From NCBI GenBank assembly GCA_964512325.1, contig CAZEGN010000004.1, forward strand, positions 31,737 through 95,736: a stretch of DNA of 64,000 nucleotides. Reading direction: 5' to 3'. Position numbers and translations under genes: made by a program. This document shows, piece by piece, positions 50,328 through 58,616 of the stretch (its first letter is position 1; each line of letters opens with the position of its first letter). This DNA is from JACQZO01 sp964512325. GTDB taxonomy: Bacteria; Patescibacteriota; Gracilibacteria; RBG-16-42-10. The notes beneath the pieces are model-generated. The model did not search any database and was not told the DNA's origin. It worked only from the letters and a program-made list of their open reading frames with translations.

Positions 50328-51770
50328 ATGGAAGAGAGAGAATTGCGTGAATTTTGGCATAGTGTTTTACGCGCTTTACAGCCTGCCATTAAACGTGCTG
50401 AATTTTTGACTTGGTTTGGAAATACTAATGTTCATAGCTTTGAGAATGGAATACTTACCCTGGCTGTTCCCACCATTTTTTACCAGTCTTGGGTTAACAA
50501 TAAATACTTGAATCTGATTACCGCCGAAGCAAAGAAGATTAATAGTGAGGTGCAGTCAGCAAAAATTATTGTGGATTCAACTCTGATGCGGCAGAAGAAA
50601 GATACAAATATTTCTGCGCTTGAGGCACCACAGCCAAAAGCATCGCCTGCATCAATGCCGTCCTCAGGGGGAAGTTATAAGTCTGATGTGCAAGAAGTTT
50701 CAGGTAATGGCAGTTCCATTAACCCTCGGTATACCCTGGAAAACTTTGTGGTTGGCCAAGAGAATCAGCTTGCCTATGCTGCAGCTAAGGCTGTAAGTAA
50801 TGCCCCAGGTGCTGCCTATAATCCATTATTTATTTATGGTGGTGTAGGATTAGGAAAGACGCATTTATTACAATCAATTGGCAATGCGGTGTTGAAAAAA
50901 TACCCCAAAAAGCGCGTTTATTACTCTACCTCGGAAGAGTTTACCAATGAATACATTGCGATGGTGCAGAAAAAGAAGGCCTCACAATTTAAAGAAAAGT
51001 ATCGCAATTTAGATTTGCTGATTGTTGATGATGTCCAGTTTTGGGCTAGAGCAGAGCAAACCCAAATTGAATTCTTTCATACTTTTAATGCTTTGTATGA
51101 AGCTGGTAAGCAAATTGTGTTAAGCAGTGATCGTCCTCCCCGTGAAATCGCCAACTTAGAGCAACGTCTCCGTTCTCGCTTTGAAATGGGAATGCTGATT
51201 GATATTCAGCCACCGCTCTATGAAACAAAGCTGGCAATTTTATTGACTAAGTGCGAAGAAAAGGGACATCTACTTTCACAGGAAATTCTAGAATATATTG
51301 CTAATAATGCTGGTACTAATGTTCGTGAGCTGGTGGGTGTTTTGACCAGTTTATTGGCTTATATTGATTTACAAGGAAAGATGCCAAGTCTTGAAGACGT
51401 GGCTAATATTTTCGAGCGCTCAATGAAACCAGATAAGCCTTTGGTGGGGTCTCCTGCTCATATGGCTGCAGCACCATTAGGTCGCTCACTCAATGAGCAA
51501 GATGTATTGAATTTGACTGCTGAAGAATTTAACTTAGCACCTGCTGAATTGTTAAGTGATGTGCGCAAACGGGAAATTTTAGTACCACGCCAGCTGGCTA
51601 TGTACTTCATGCGAGAAGATTTGCAGTTGTCCTATGAGCATATAGGCGAAATCTTTGGCGGCAAGAATCATACTACCGTGATGCATGCTTGCCAAAAGAT
51701 CGCAGAACAAATCAAAAAAGATAAGCTTTTGGTGAAGCACTATAATGCGATTAAGAGAGCGCTGAGATAA
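50328..51770 (+). CDS. dnaA: Chromosomal replication initiator protein DnaA
   Basis: 480 residues from ATG 50328 (MEERELREFWHSVLRALQ); the ORF is open for 37 codons upstream but DnaA homology starts here. Domain I about 1-80, then a Ser/Pro-rich linker. AAA+ domain: NPLFIYGGVGLGKTHLLQSIGN (Walker A), LLIVDDVQFWA (Walker B), FFHTFNALYEAGKQIVLSSDRPP, LRSRFEMGM. Domain IV HTH ends YEHIGEIFGGKNHTTVMHAC, the DnaA-box-binding signature. The usual neighbours dnaN and recF are absent; tRNA-Trp is upstream and a repeat downstream. Confidence 0.97.
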   Translation: MEERELREFWHSVLRALQPAIKRAEFLTWFGNTNVHSFENGILTLAVPTIFYQSWVNNKYLNLITAEAKKINSEVQSAKIIVDSTLMRQKKDTNISALEAPQPKASPASMPSSGGSYKSDVQEVSGNGSSINPRYTLENFVVGQENQLAYAAAKAVSNAPGAAYNPLFIYGGVGLGKTHLLQSIGNAVLKKYPKKRVYYSTSEEFTNEYIAMVQKKKASQFKEKYRNLDLLIVDDVQFWARAEQTQIEFFHTFNALYEAGKQIVLSSDRPPREIANLEQRLRSRFEMGMLIDIQPPLYETKLAILLTKCEEKGHLLSQEILEYIANNAGTNVRELVGVLTSLLAYIDLQGKMPSLEDVANIFERSMKPDKPLVGSPAHMAAAPLGRSLNEQDVLNLTAEEFNLAPAELLSDVRKREILVPRQLAMYFMREDLQLSYEHIGEIFGGKNHTTVMHACQKIAEQIKKDKLLVKHYNAIKRALR

Positions 51771-51944
51771 TTCAAGATTCAAAATTCAAGATGCAAAATG
51801 CAAAGACCACTCAGAGAAGAATGAGGGAGGAAAGTTTTTTCACTTCTCATTCCTATTCTTCATGGTGAGCTTGCCGAATCCATCTTGCAGTTTCCCCTCA
51901 TTCCTCACTCCTTCCTCACATTTTGAATCTTGAATTTTGAATTC
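51769..51944. repeat. MITE-like palindromic repeat (copy B)
   Basis: Terminal arms AATTCAAGATTCAAAATTC (51769 on) and TTTTGAATCTTGAATTTTG (to 51944) are inverted copies. The centre holds TTCATGGTGAGCTTGCCGAA, also found inverted in copy A near 39160. It fills the gap between the convergent dnaA and Mur ligase genes and may act as a terminator. Confidence 0.65.
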
Positions 51945-51948
51945 TTCC

Positions 51949-53244
51949 CTACTTCATCTTCAGCCATTTCCCATATTGTCTGGGCAGTAGCTCCTTTGCT
52001 TTTTCTGGTTCAGCCATGAGTTTTTCAGTGACTTTCTCGAGCAGGATGGTGTTCTGTGAACCTTTAATTAGCACTAAGTCGCCTTCACTAATTTTAGGTG
52101 TCACAAAGTTAATGAGCTCACTGCGATCTAAAAAGTGATGAAAGGCTGCTTGAGAACGTTTGTGCTCGGGTAGATGTTTAATTGCTTCAGCGTAGTTAGG
52201 GCCAAGCGTGATCACTAAAGTACAGACATTGCCCAATTGATCTAAAATTTCATTATGAGCTTGTGCGGTTAGTGCTCCGAGCTCGCGCATGTCGCCAACA
52301 ATAGCCACTTTTCTTTTAGCTGGTAAATCGCGCAACACTTCAAGCGCAGCCTTCATTGCTGCAGGGGAAGAGTTATAGGAGCTGTCGATGAGTGTGCTGT
52401 TATTAATGCCTTTAATAAATGTAAACCGACCTGGTAATGGTTTTAGAGTAGCAAGTGCTGCTTGGATTTTTTCCCAAGGTAAATTGAATAATCTGCCCAC
52501 CGCAATTGCTGGTAAAGCGTTATAAACTGCTGCTTTGCCAATAATATGCATCTGTACTGAGTGCGAGCCCCCTTCGGCCTCGACTTGAAATGTCATTTGG
52601 TCAGTGCTGTACTGAATATCACAACCGCAAATATCGGCTTTGGCATTTAAGCCAAAAGTAATAAGCCCTTTGTTTTTTCTCTGGCCTGCTTGGCTATGTG
52701 TTGGTGCATTATCATAATTAGCAATAATCGTGCCACCTGCTTTAGTGCCATGCGCCAATTTCCATTTCTCTTTAATTAAGTCATCAAACTGAGCAAAGTT
52801 TTCAGTGTGAGAAACTTCTACAGTAGTAATTACTGTGATATCAGGTGTGATCATGGCTAAAATGCCATCCATGTCTCCAGGCGCATCAATGCCACATTCA
52901 AGCACAAAGATATCAATTCGCTTGTCATGAATAAATGTTTTCCAAGTGATCACAATGACTCGCCAGATCCAACCAATGCTACTGTTTCCTCCCTTTTCTC
53001 CTAAAATTGCTAATGGTAAACCAAGTTCATTGTTAAGGCTGCCATAGTTAGATCGTACTCGATAAACACTACTGAGCACTTTTGTAATTGCTTCTTTGGT
53101 TGAGCTCTTGCCTACACTGCCGGTAATTGCCACAATTTTCGCTGTGGTATTAGTAATTCTTCTTTTTGCGCACCAGATAATATACTTTTGAATGAGCTTT
53201 TTCATAAATGACGCAAATAGCCTGAGGTTTCTCGGCGAGAGCAT
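51949..53244 (-). CDS. murF: MurF-like Mur ligase
   Basis: About 431 residues from ATG 53244 (MLSPRNLRLF); ATG 53298 and 53205 are alternatives. Motifs: IVAITGSVGKSSTKEAI, NYGSLNNELGLPLAILG, VLECGIDAPGDMDGIL, IGKAAVYNALPAIAVG, LIDSSYNSSPAAMKAAL and VGDMRELGALTAQAH. MurF adds D-Ala-D-Ala to the UDP-MurNAc tripeptide. Like the MurE homologue at 43346, the N-terminal domain is reduced. Divergent from tsaD. The intervening ~90 bp holds an inverted repeat CTTGTGCTTATACAAG (53270-53285). Confidence 0.9.
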   Translation of the reverse strand: MLSPRNLRLFASFMKKLIQKYIIWCAKRRITNTTAKIVAITGSVGKSSTKEAITKVLSSVYRVRSNYGSLNNELGLPLAILGEKGGNSSIGWIWRVIVITWKTFIHDKRIDIFVLECGIDAPGDMDGILAMITPDITVITTVEVSHTENFAQFDDLIKEKWKLAHGTKAGGTIIANYDNAPTHSQAGQRKNKGLITFGLNAKADICGCDIQYSTDQMTFQVEAEGGSHSVQMHIIGKAAVYNALPAIAVGRLFNLPWEKIQAALATLKPLPGRFTFIKGINNSTLIDSSYNSSPAAMKAALEVLRDLPAKRKVAIVGDMRELGALTAQAHNEILDQLGNVCTLVITLGPNYAEAIKHLPEHKRSQAAFHHFLDRSELINFVTPKISEGDLVLIKGSQNTILLEKVTEKLMAEPEKAKELLPRQYGKWLKMK

Positions 53245-53335
53245 AGCATAATTGTTGCCCTTTTTGGTACTTGTGCTTATACAAGAGCTACTTAGCATAC
53301 ATTGTTTGTGTTAGAGTGTGGGCGAAAATTTTTTT

Positions 53336-54364
53336 ATGAAAAGAATTCTTGCGATTGAATCATCCTGTGATGAAACTGCATGTGCGATTGTGGAAGAGGG
53401 AATTAAAGTGATTTCATCGGTAGTAGCTTCACAAATTCCTTTGCATCAGATTACTCACGGTGTTGTGCCTGAGGTGGCGGCGAGAGCACATGTTGCTCAA
53501 ATATTGCCGGTAGTGCAGGAGGCTCTGCGTCAGGCAAATATGACAAAAGATGACATTGATGCTATTGCTGTTACACAAGGCCCCGGTTTGGTTGGCTCAT
53601 TAATTGTTGGCGTTACCTGTGCTCAAGTTTTAGCAAAGCTGTGGCATAAACCTTTGCTGGCAGTGAATCATATTTCAGGCCACTTGTATGCTAACTTTTT
53701 AGGAAGAGAAAAGGCTCCTGAACTGCCCTTGTTGATTATTAGTGTTTCAGGAGGACATAATGATTTAGCCATTGTACATGAGCATGGTAAGTGTGAAATC
53801 CTTGGCCAGACGCAAGATGACTCAGCTGGGGAAGCTTTCGATAAAGTTGCTCGTATGCTAGGTCTTCCCTATCCCGGTGGTCCCGAAATTGAAAAGCTTG
53901 CTAGGTTGGGTAAGCCTGGTGTATTTCAGCTGCCAAGAGCTTGGTTGCAGCAAGTTCCTACTGGTGGCCGGCCACGGCACATTACCGATTTCAACTTTAG
54001 TTTTTCTGGTTTGAAAACTGCAGTGTATGTGCTTTTGCAAAAGCATGGGCCGCTGAGTGATGAAGAAAAGGCCTCTTTAGCTTATGAATTTCAGGAAGCT
54101 GTTTTTGATGTTATGGTGACCAAGCTTTTTGGTGCTTGGGAGGAGTTTAAAACCAAGACGGTGTTTATTTCAGGTGGGGTGTCAGCAAATCAGCGCTTCC
54201 GTGAAGCCGTAGTTGAAAAATTTAAAGATACTGGAGTTGAGGTCTTGTATCCAGTTAAACTAGGATTTTGTACCGACAATGCCGCTATGATTGCAAGTGC
54301 TGCTTACTTTGCACCTAATGAAGCAACTGGGACTTTAGAGCCCGATCCCAGTTTGTGGCTCTAA
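53336..54364 (+). CDS. tsaD: tRNA N6-adenosine threonylcarbamoyltransferase TsaD
   Basis: 342 residues from ATG 53336 (a GTG 18 bp upstream is in frame but unlikely). Signatures: ILAIESSCDETACAIVEEG, HQITHGVVPEVAARAHV, NHISGHLYANFLG (metal-binding HxxxH) and IISVSGGHNDLAIV. The end CTDNAAMIASAAYF is family-typical. TsaD, with TsaB and TsaE, transfers threonylcarbamoyl to A37 of ANN-decoding tRNAs. The AMP-activated donor is made by the TsaC family protein at 1-535. Confidence 0.97.
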   Translation: MKRILAIESSCDETACAIVEEGIKVISSVVASQIPLHQITHGVVPEVAARAHVAQILPVVQEALRQANMTKDDIDAIAVTQGPGLVGSLIVGVTCAQVLAKLWHKPLLAVNHISGHLYANFLGREKAPELPLLIISVSGGHNDLAIVHEHGKCEILGQTQDDSAGEAFDKVARMLGLPYPGGPEIEKLARLGKPGVFQLPRAWLQQVPTGGRPRHITDFNFSFSGLKTAVYVLLQKHGPLSDEEKASLAYEFQEAVFDVMVTKLFGAWEEFKTKTVFISGGVSANQRFREAVVEKFKDTGVEVLYPVKLGFCTDNAAMIASAAYFAPNEATGTLEPDPSLWL

Positions 54365-54428
54365 AGATAGTGTGAAATGAGACTTTTTATCTCTCTTTCT
54401 ACCCCCTCCACTTTCGCTTCATTCTTGT

Positions 54429-54475
54429 TCCACATTTTGCATTTTGAATCTTGAATTTTTAATTCAAAATTGCCA
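54429..54475. repeat. Single-ended copy of the AT-rich repeat
   Basis: CACATTTTGCATTTTGAATC and the following TTGAATTTTTAATTCAAAATTG match one arm of MITE-like copies A and B. No partner arm is seen in the 180-bp gap between tsaD and the peroxiredoxin gene. Confidence 0.55.
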
Positions 54476-54548
54476 TTCCGCCTTTCTTTGGTTTAGAATG
54501 TATTCAGCCTGTATTTCTCCAGGCTCTGAAAATTAACTATTTTATATC

Positions 54549-55130
54549 ATGAGTTGTATGAATGGTGCGTGTGGTTGTGGTAGCGGTGGTGATGACATGT
54601 ATTCTGCTGTTCCAGCTAAGGTTGGCGAAGAAGCTCCTATGTTTGCTGCGGAAGCTTTAGTGGGAAAGGAATTCAAGCATGTATCAAGTGAGGATTATAG
54701 AGGTAAGTGGATCTTGTTATTCTTTTATCCAATGGATTTTACTTTTGTATGTCCTACTGAGCTTTTAGAGCTAAGTAAACGTCACAAAGAGTTTGAGGAG
54801 CTTAATTGCCAAATTATTGGCGTGAGTACTGATAGTGTTTACTCTCATCAAGCTTGGGCAAAAGAGATTGGTGAATTTAATTACCCTCTTTTGGCTGACA
54901 TGACTAAGGAGATTGCTTTGCAGTATGGCGTTTTGGTAGAGGAAAAGGGCGTTGCTCTTCGCGGTGCATTCTTGATTGATCCAGATGGTGTTTTGCAATC
55001 TGCTGTGATTAATAACCTGCCAGTGGGCCGCAATATTGATGAATTGTTGCGTGTGACACGAGCTTTCCAAACTGGTGAATTGTGTCCAGTAGGATGGCAG
55101 AGTGGCGGAAAGACATTAGGAAAAGCGTAA
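54549..55130 (+). CDS. 2-Cys peroxiredoxin
   Basis: 193 residues. MDFTFVCPTELLEL (peroxidatic Cys about 63) and TGELCPVGW (resolving Cys about 182) identify a typical 2-Cys AhpC/Prx1-type peroxidase that reduces H2O2 and organic peroxides. It has an unusual Cys/Gly-rich N-terminus, MSCMNGACGCGSGGDD, before the fold, which could bind metal. Followed by a good bidirectional terminator. Confidence 0.95.
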   Translation: MSCMNGACGCGSGGDDMYSAVPAKVGEEAPMFAAEALVGKEFKHVSSEDYRGKWILLFFYPMDFTFVCPTELLELSKRHKEFEELNCQIIGVSTDSVYSHQAWAKEIGEFNYPLLADMTKEIALQYGVLVEEKGVALRGAFLIDPDGVLQSAVINNLPVGRNIDELLRVTRAFQTGELCPVGWQSGGKTLGKA

Positions 55131-55156
55131 GGAACAGTTAGTCTGAGGTGTGAGAT

Positions 55157-55195
55157 AAAAAGTGTGAAGTTCTGATGAGCTTCGCACTTTTTATT
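55157..55195. terminator. Bidirectional intrinsic terminator
   Basis: AAAAAGTGTGAAG / CTTCGCACTTTTT, a perfect 13-bp stem with a 10-nt loop and T runs on both strands, shared by the peroxiredoxin gene and the convergent CYTH gene, whose last codons it overlaps. Confidence 0.9.
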
Positions 55196-55808
55196 TATCG
55201 ATTACACCAATTTTGACTAAGTTTTTGTAATGCTCGGGATAGTTTTGATAGAGAAATTCTAAATATTTGCCCCGGGTGTTACTAATATGTATGCCGTGTT
55301 TTTGGGCGAATTCGACAATTCTCTTATTCGCTTGTTCGATTTCTGATTCTGATGCTAATTGTAACTCGATTTCAGCTATTTCATAATGCATTACAGTATT
55401 GGTTTTTAGCAAAGGGAAGGTCGCAGAATCAAGGTCGAGAATAAAACCGTCTTTTACATAAGTTGTTCGTGACACATTGATTATTGCTTTAGGTTGATAG
55501 CCATTATCTCGTAAGTCACTTTCTAAATCAGTCTTTGGGGTTAGCTCTAGGGCTTGGTAAATACTTGCATCTTCAGTTAACTCATTCATGCTGGCAGTAA
55601 AAGAGGAGCCATTATTGGGAGTGTTTGCTACTTTTAATTCAAACTTCCCATCTTTTTTCTTAAGGGTGAAGTTTTTTAATCCTAATTTCCATTCTGCATT
55701 GTCCCAAAATTCTACAACAAATGTTTTCTGTTTTTGTAAAATGGCATTCTTAAGCAATGCTTCTTTTGTTTGCTGCGAAAGCAAGCATTTGGCTTCTACT
55801 TCAATCAT
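55191..55808 (-). CDS. CYTH domain protein (class IV adenylate cyclase / thiamine triphosphatase-like)
   Basis: About 205 residues from ATG 55808, where MIEVEAKCLL supplies the ExExK motif that opens CYTH tunnels; the ORF's longer start is unlikely. Further charged strands: FTLKKKDGKFELKVA, INVSRTTYVKDGFILDLDSA and HYEIAEIELQL. Members cleave triphosphates or cyclise ATP; function here is undetermined. Shares its terminator with the peroxiredoxin gene. Confidence 0.85.
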   Translation of the reverse strand: MIEVEAKCLLSQQTKEALLKNAILQKQKTFVVEFWDNAEWKLGLKNFTLKKKDGKFELKVANTPNNGSSFTASMNELTEDASIYQALELTPKTDLESDLRDNGYQPKAIINVSRTTYVKDGFILDLDSATFPLLKTNTVMHYEIAEIELQLASESEIEQANKRIVEFAQKHGIHISNTRGKYLEFLYQNYPEHYKNLVKIGVIDK

Positions 55809-55916
55809 ATTTGCTGTTTTTAGTGATATTGCCTCGACTATAGTACAGCGAAACAGCAATGGCAACTAGAGTGGTATTGCAAATCTTGATATATTGCTGA
55901 AGAAAAAACTTTTGCT

Positions 55917-56465
55917 ATGGATATTTGGGTAGCACGTCATGGGCTGACACAGTTTAATGTTGATCACAAAGTAATGGGGCGACGTCATGATGAGCCTTTG
56001 CTTCCAAAGGGAATCGAACAGGCACATGTATTGGCTCAATCACTACTAGCACGTGACTTCCGCCGTGTGCTGTCGTCACCTTTAAAGCGCGCGCTGCAAA
56101 CTACCGAAATTGTTGCTCAGCGCTTACAAATTCCTTGTCAGGTTTTATCTGGATTAATCGAGCGCGATAGTGGTGTTCTAGGTGGCAAAACTTGGGCAGA
56201 GATCGGGGAGTATACTAATGGACTCATTACGCGCGAGTTGTTGGAACGACAGCATGAGATAGATTTTAGTGCCTATGGTGGTCAGACGATTGAACAGGTG
56301 CGAGCACAACTTGAGGGAGTCTTCGCTCAGCTAAGAAATGATTTTGGGGGCGAAAAAGTATTGCTAGTAACGCATGGCGGTATTATTAGAGTTATGTATG
56401 CGATGGTAAAGCCTGGTGAAAGTTTTGTGTTAGCTAATGCCTCTGTGCATCAATTTACTATTTAG
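55917..56465 (+). CDS. Histidine phosphatase family protein
   Basis: 182 residues: WVARHGLTQFNV (phosphohistidine RHG), RRVLSSPLKRALQTTEIVA (Arg pocket), GLIERDSGVLGG (acid loop) and VLLVTHGGIIRVMYAM (second His). Phosphoglycerate mutase-like or alpha-ribazole phosphatase-like; substrate not set. Five bp before the nucleotidyltransferase gene, probably one operon. Confidence 0.9.
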   Translation: MDIWVARHGLTQFNVDHKVMGRRHDEPLLPKGIEQAHVLAQSLLARDFRRVLSSPLKRALQTTEIVAQRLQIPCQVLSGLIERDSGVLGGKTWAEIGEYTNGLITRELLERQHEIDFSAYGGQTIEQVRAQLEGVFAQLRNDFGGEKVLLVTHGGIIRVMYAMVKPGESFVLANASVHQFTI

Positions 56466-56470
56466 CGTTT

Positions 56471-56887
56471 ATGCAAAGGAATGTAGTATTTTGCTTTGGG
56501 GTTTTTGATGGCTTACATGAAGGACATATTCATATGCTCCAAGAGGCTAGAAAATATGGTGATTATTTGGTTGTAGCAGTAACCCAAGATCAGGTCGTGG
56601 AGCAATTGAAGCAGCGCAAAACCCGTAATAATCTTGATGGACGAATAGCTGCTTTGAAAGATTTGGCTATTGCTGATGAGGTAGTTGCGGGCGACCCTGT
56701 TATTAAAAGCTGGCAGGTTTTGCAATCCTATCAACCTCAGGTTATTGCTTTAGGCTATGACCAAAGTCGCCTCAAAGAAGCATTGGAAGAAGCCAAGTCG
56801 CAGTTTTCATTTCCTACGAGAGTCGTAGTGCTTAGCTCGCATCGCCCAGATGAGCTACACTCTAGCTTGCTTTTTGATTCCCCTTAG
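56471..56887 (+). CDS. Cytidylyltransferase-like nucleotidyltransferase
   Basis: 138 residues with the HIGH-type motif FGVFDGLHEGHIHMLQEARKYGD and downstream KTRNNLDGRIAALKDL and VIALGYDQ. Similar to glycerol-3-phosphate cytidylyltransferase and archaeal FAD synthetase (RibL); the ISSS/TSS motif expected near the end is seen as VVLSSHRPDELHSSL. Substrate not set. The stop overlaps the convergent DUF1801 gene by 26 bp. Confidence 0.88.
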   Translation: MQRNVVFCFGVFDGLHEGHIHMLQEARKYGDYLVVAVTQDQVVEQLKQRKTRNNLDGRIAALKDLAIADEVVAGDPVIKSWQVLQSYQPQVIALGYDQSRLKEALEEAKSQFSFPTRVVVLSSHRPDELHSSLLFDSP

Positions 56888-57332
56888 CAAGTTTTCGCGA
56901 TGCTTCGTACATTTGGATGAAATTATCCACTGTGACTTTCGCAATTAGTTCAGCAATTACATCTAAAGCGAGATCGTCAGCTTTTTTGAAACGGACACAA
57001 GCTTTGCCCATATCAAGTTTCTTGCCACTGCTTTGATAGGCATGTGTGAACCAATCGTAGAGTTCGTGGTTGCTATAAATGCACATGAGATGTAGGGCAA
57101 AATAGTTTTTTTGAGCTGCTAGCGAAGCTATAGCTAAAGGCTGCTTATTGTAAGTGTGAGGATATTTGCTGAACGGAATAATGTACGAGATCATTCCGTA
57201 TTGCATTACCTCTTCATAGCCTTGGGGGAGATTTTTTAGAATGACTTTTCGCACCGTGCTCATAGTCTCTGCTCTTATAGGATCTAATTCAGCTAAGTAC
57301 TCTGTTACTGTTTTTGCTTTACTCGCGGTCAT
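56862..57332 (-). CDS. DUF1801 (YdhG-like) protein
   Basis: 156 residues: VTEYLAELDPIRAETMSTVRKVI, then GYEEVMQYGMISYIIPFSKYP, KNYFALHLMCIYSN and DMGKACVRFKKADDLALDVI, the YdhG/DUF1801 pattern with its conserved Gly-Met and basic residues. A beta-alpha fold protein of unknown activity. Convergent overlap with the nucleotidyltransferase gene. Confidence 0.88.
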   Translation of the reverse strand: MTASKAKTVTEYLAELDPIRAETMSTVRKVILKNLPQGYEEVMQYGMISYIIPFSKYPHTYNKQPLAIASLAAQKNYFALHLMCIYSNHELYDWFTHAYQSSGKKLDMGKACVRFKKADDLALDVIAELIAKVTVDNFIQMYEASRKLAKGNQKAS

Positions 57333-57461
57333 GCAGTTGGTTAAACTAAGTCGATTTTATTATATACTGAGCTTGTATAGCAACGAATTTCTATCTGGAT
57401 ATAATTTTGTCATTAGGCTGAGATTGCTTTAATCTTATCAAGTCTACTTAAATCCTTTTCT

Positions 57462-57947
57462 ATGATTGCTACTAACTTAGAGAAAGCTACTTTTGGAGCT
57501 GGATGCTTTTGGGGAGTAGAGGAGGTGTTTCGTAAAGTCCCTGGAGTGATAGAAACGGCAGTAGGATATGCTGGTGGTCACACTGTTAATCCCAGCTATG
57601 AACAAGTTTGTAATCACAATACTGGACATGCTGAAGTTGTTGAAATGCTTTTTGATCCTCAAAAAGTGTCATTTTCAGAGCTTCTAGACATTTTTTGGAG
57701 CAATCATAATCCCACAACATTAAATCGTCAGGGACCGGATTATGGTGAGCAATATCGCTCCGTAATCTTCTTTCATACTCCTGAACAGGAGAGAGTAGCT
57801 CGCTTGTCAAAGGATGCTCTTGCGCAGTCTGGTAAATGGAATAAGCCCATTGTTACAGCTATTGAACCGGCTAGCACTTTTTATCGTGCGGAAGAATATC
57901 ATCAACAGTATCTTAACAAATTGGGGATAGATAATTGCCATATTTAG
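57462..57947 (+). CDS. msrA: Peptide methionine (S)-S-oxide reductase
   Basis: 161 residues: KATFGAGCFWGVEEVFRKVPGV with the catalytic Cys of GCFWG, AVGYAGGHTVNPSYEQVC, HAEVVEMLFDP and the PTTLNRQGPDYGEQYRSVIF block. The end has EEYHQQYL. Repairs oxidised methionine; fits the peroxiredoxin nearby as oxidative-stress functions. The stop overlaps the next ORF by 13 bp. Confidence 0.96.
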   Translation: MIATNLEKATFGAGCFWGVEEVFRKVPGVIETAVGYAGGHTVNPSYEQVCNHNTGHAEVVEMLFDPQKVSFSELLDIFWSNHNPTTLNRQGPDYGEQYRSVIFFHTPEQERVARLSKDALAQSGKWNKPIVTAIEPASTFYRAEEYHQQYLNKLGIDNCHI

Positions 57948-58549
57948 CAAGCACTTGTTTTATTTCGAGAGTGGGGGTATACCTTGTGAGTTCTTGTTTT
58001 AATGCTCTGGATATGGATGAGGCAATGAAAGAACGACTGGGGGAGTTGAGGGTTGGTGAGCAGCCTGAGGAGGAGAGACGGAGACCTCGCGTTACCGCCT
58101 TAATTGTTCGTGGAGATGAGGTGTTATTAATGTACCGTCATAAAGTCACTATAGGTGCTCCTTACTTGTCTACCATTGGTGGAGGGATTGAGCCTGGAGA
58201 TAATCGTGGTGGTGAAAGTAATGTTGAACAGCAGGCACTGTTTCGTGAAGTGCTCGAAGAAACACACTTGCGTGTTCTACAGGCGAAACTGATGGGATCA
58301 GTGCAGGCTGATGGCAGACTTAATCATTTATTTCTAGTTTGGGTCGAAGATGGTGAGCCTCAACTGGGGGAGCAGGAAAATATGCGAAAAAGCGAAGTTA
58401 ATTGCTATGAGCTTCGCTGGCATAAAATTGAAGATGTCATTAAGCATGCAAATCTAAAGCCTGACGAGCTGGCGGTTGTGGTGAGGGTAATACTGGCTAC
58501 TTATTTAGCAAGCACTGATTTTGCTAAGGGACAACCAAAAAATAGTTAA
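57935..58549 (+). CDS. NUDIX hydrolase with divergent box
   Basis: 204 residues as an ORF overlapping msrA; ATG 58013 (MDEAMKERLGEL) is an equally likely start. Nudix box: GGGIEPGDNRGG, a short insert, then ALFREVLEETHLRV, matching REUxEE with an extra three to four residues. RVTALIVRGDEVLLMYRHK opens the fold. Substrate not known. Confidence 0.82.
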   Translation: MPYLASTCFISRVGVYLVSSCFNALDMDEAMKERLGELRVGEQPEEERRRPRVTALIVRGDEVLLMYRHKVTIGAPYLSTIGGGIEPGDNRGGESNVEQQALFREVLEETHLRVLQAKLMGSVQADGRLNHLFLVWVEDGEPQLGEQENMRKSEVNCYELRWHKIEDVIKHANLKPDELAVVVRVILATYLASTDFAKGQPKNS

Positions 58550-58616
58550 GAGAAAACTTTGATTTCTAGAATTTTTGTAGTTATTCAGCTACTCTAGGGT
58601 TGATAAGCTTACTGTA

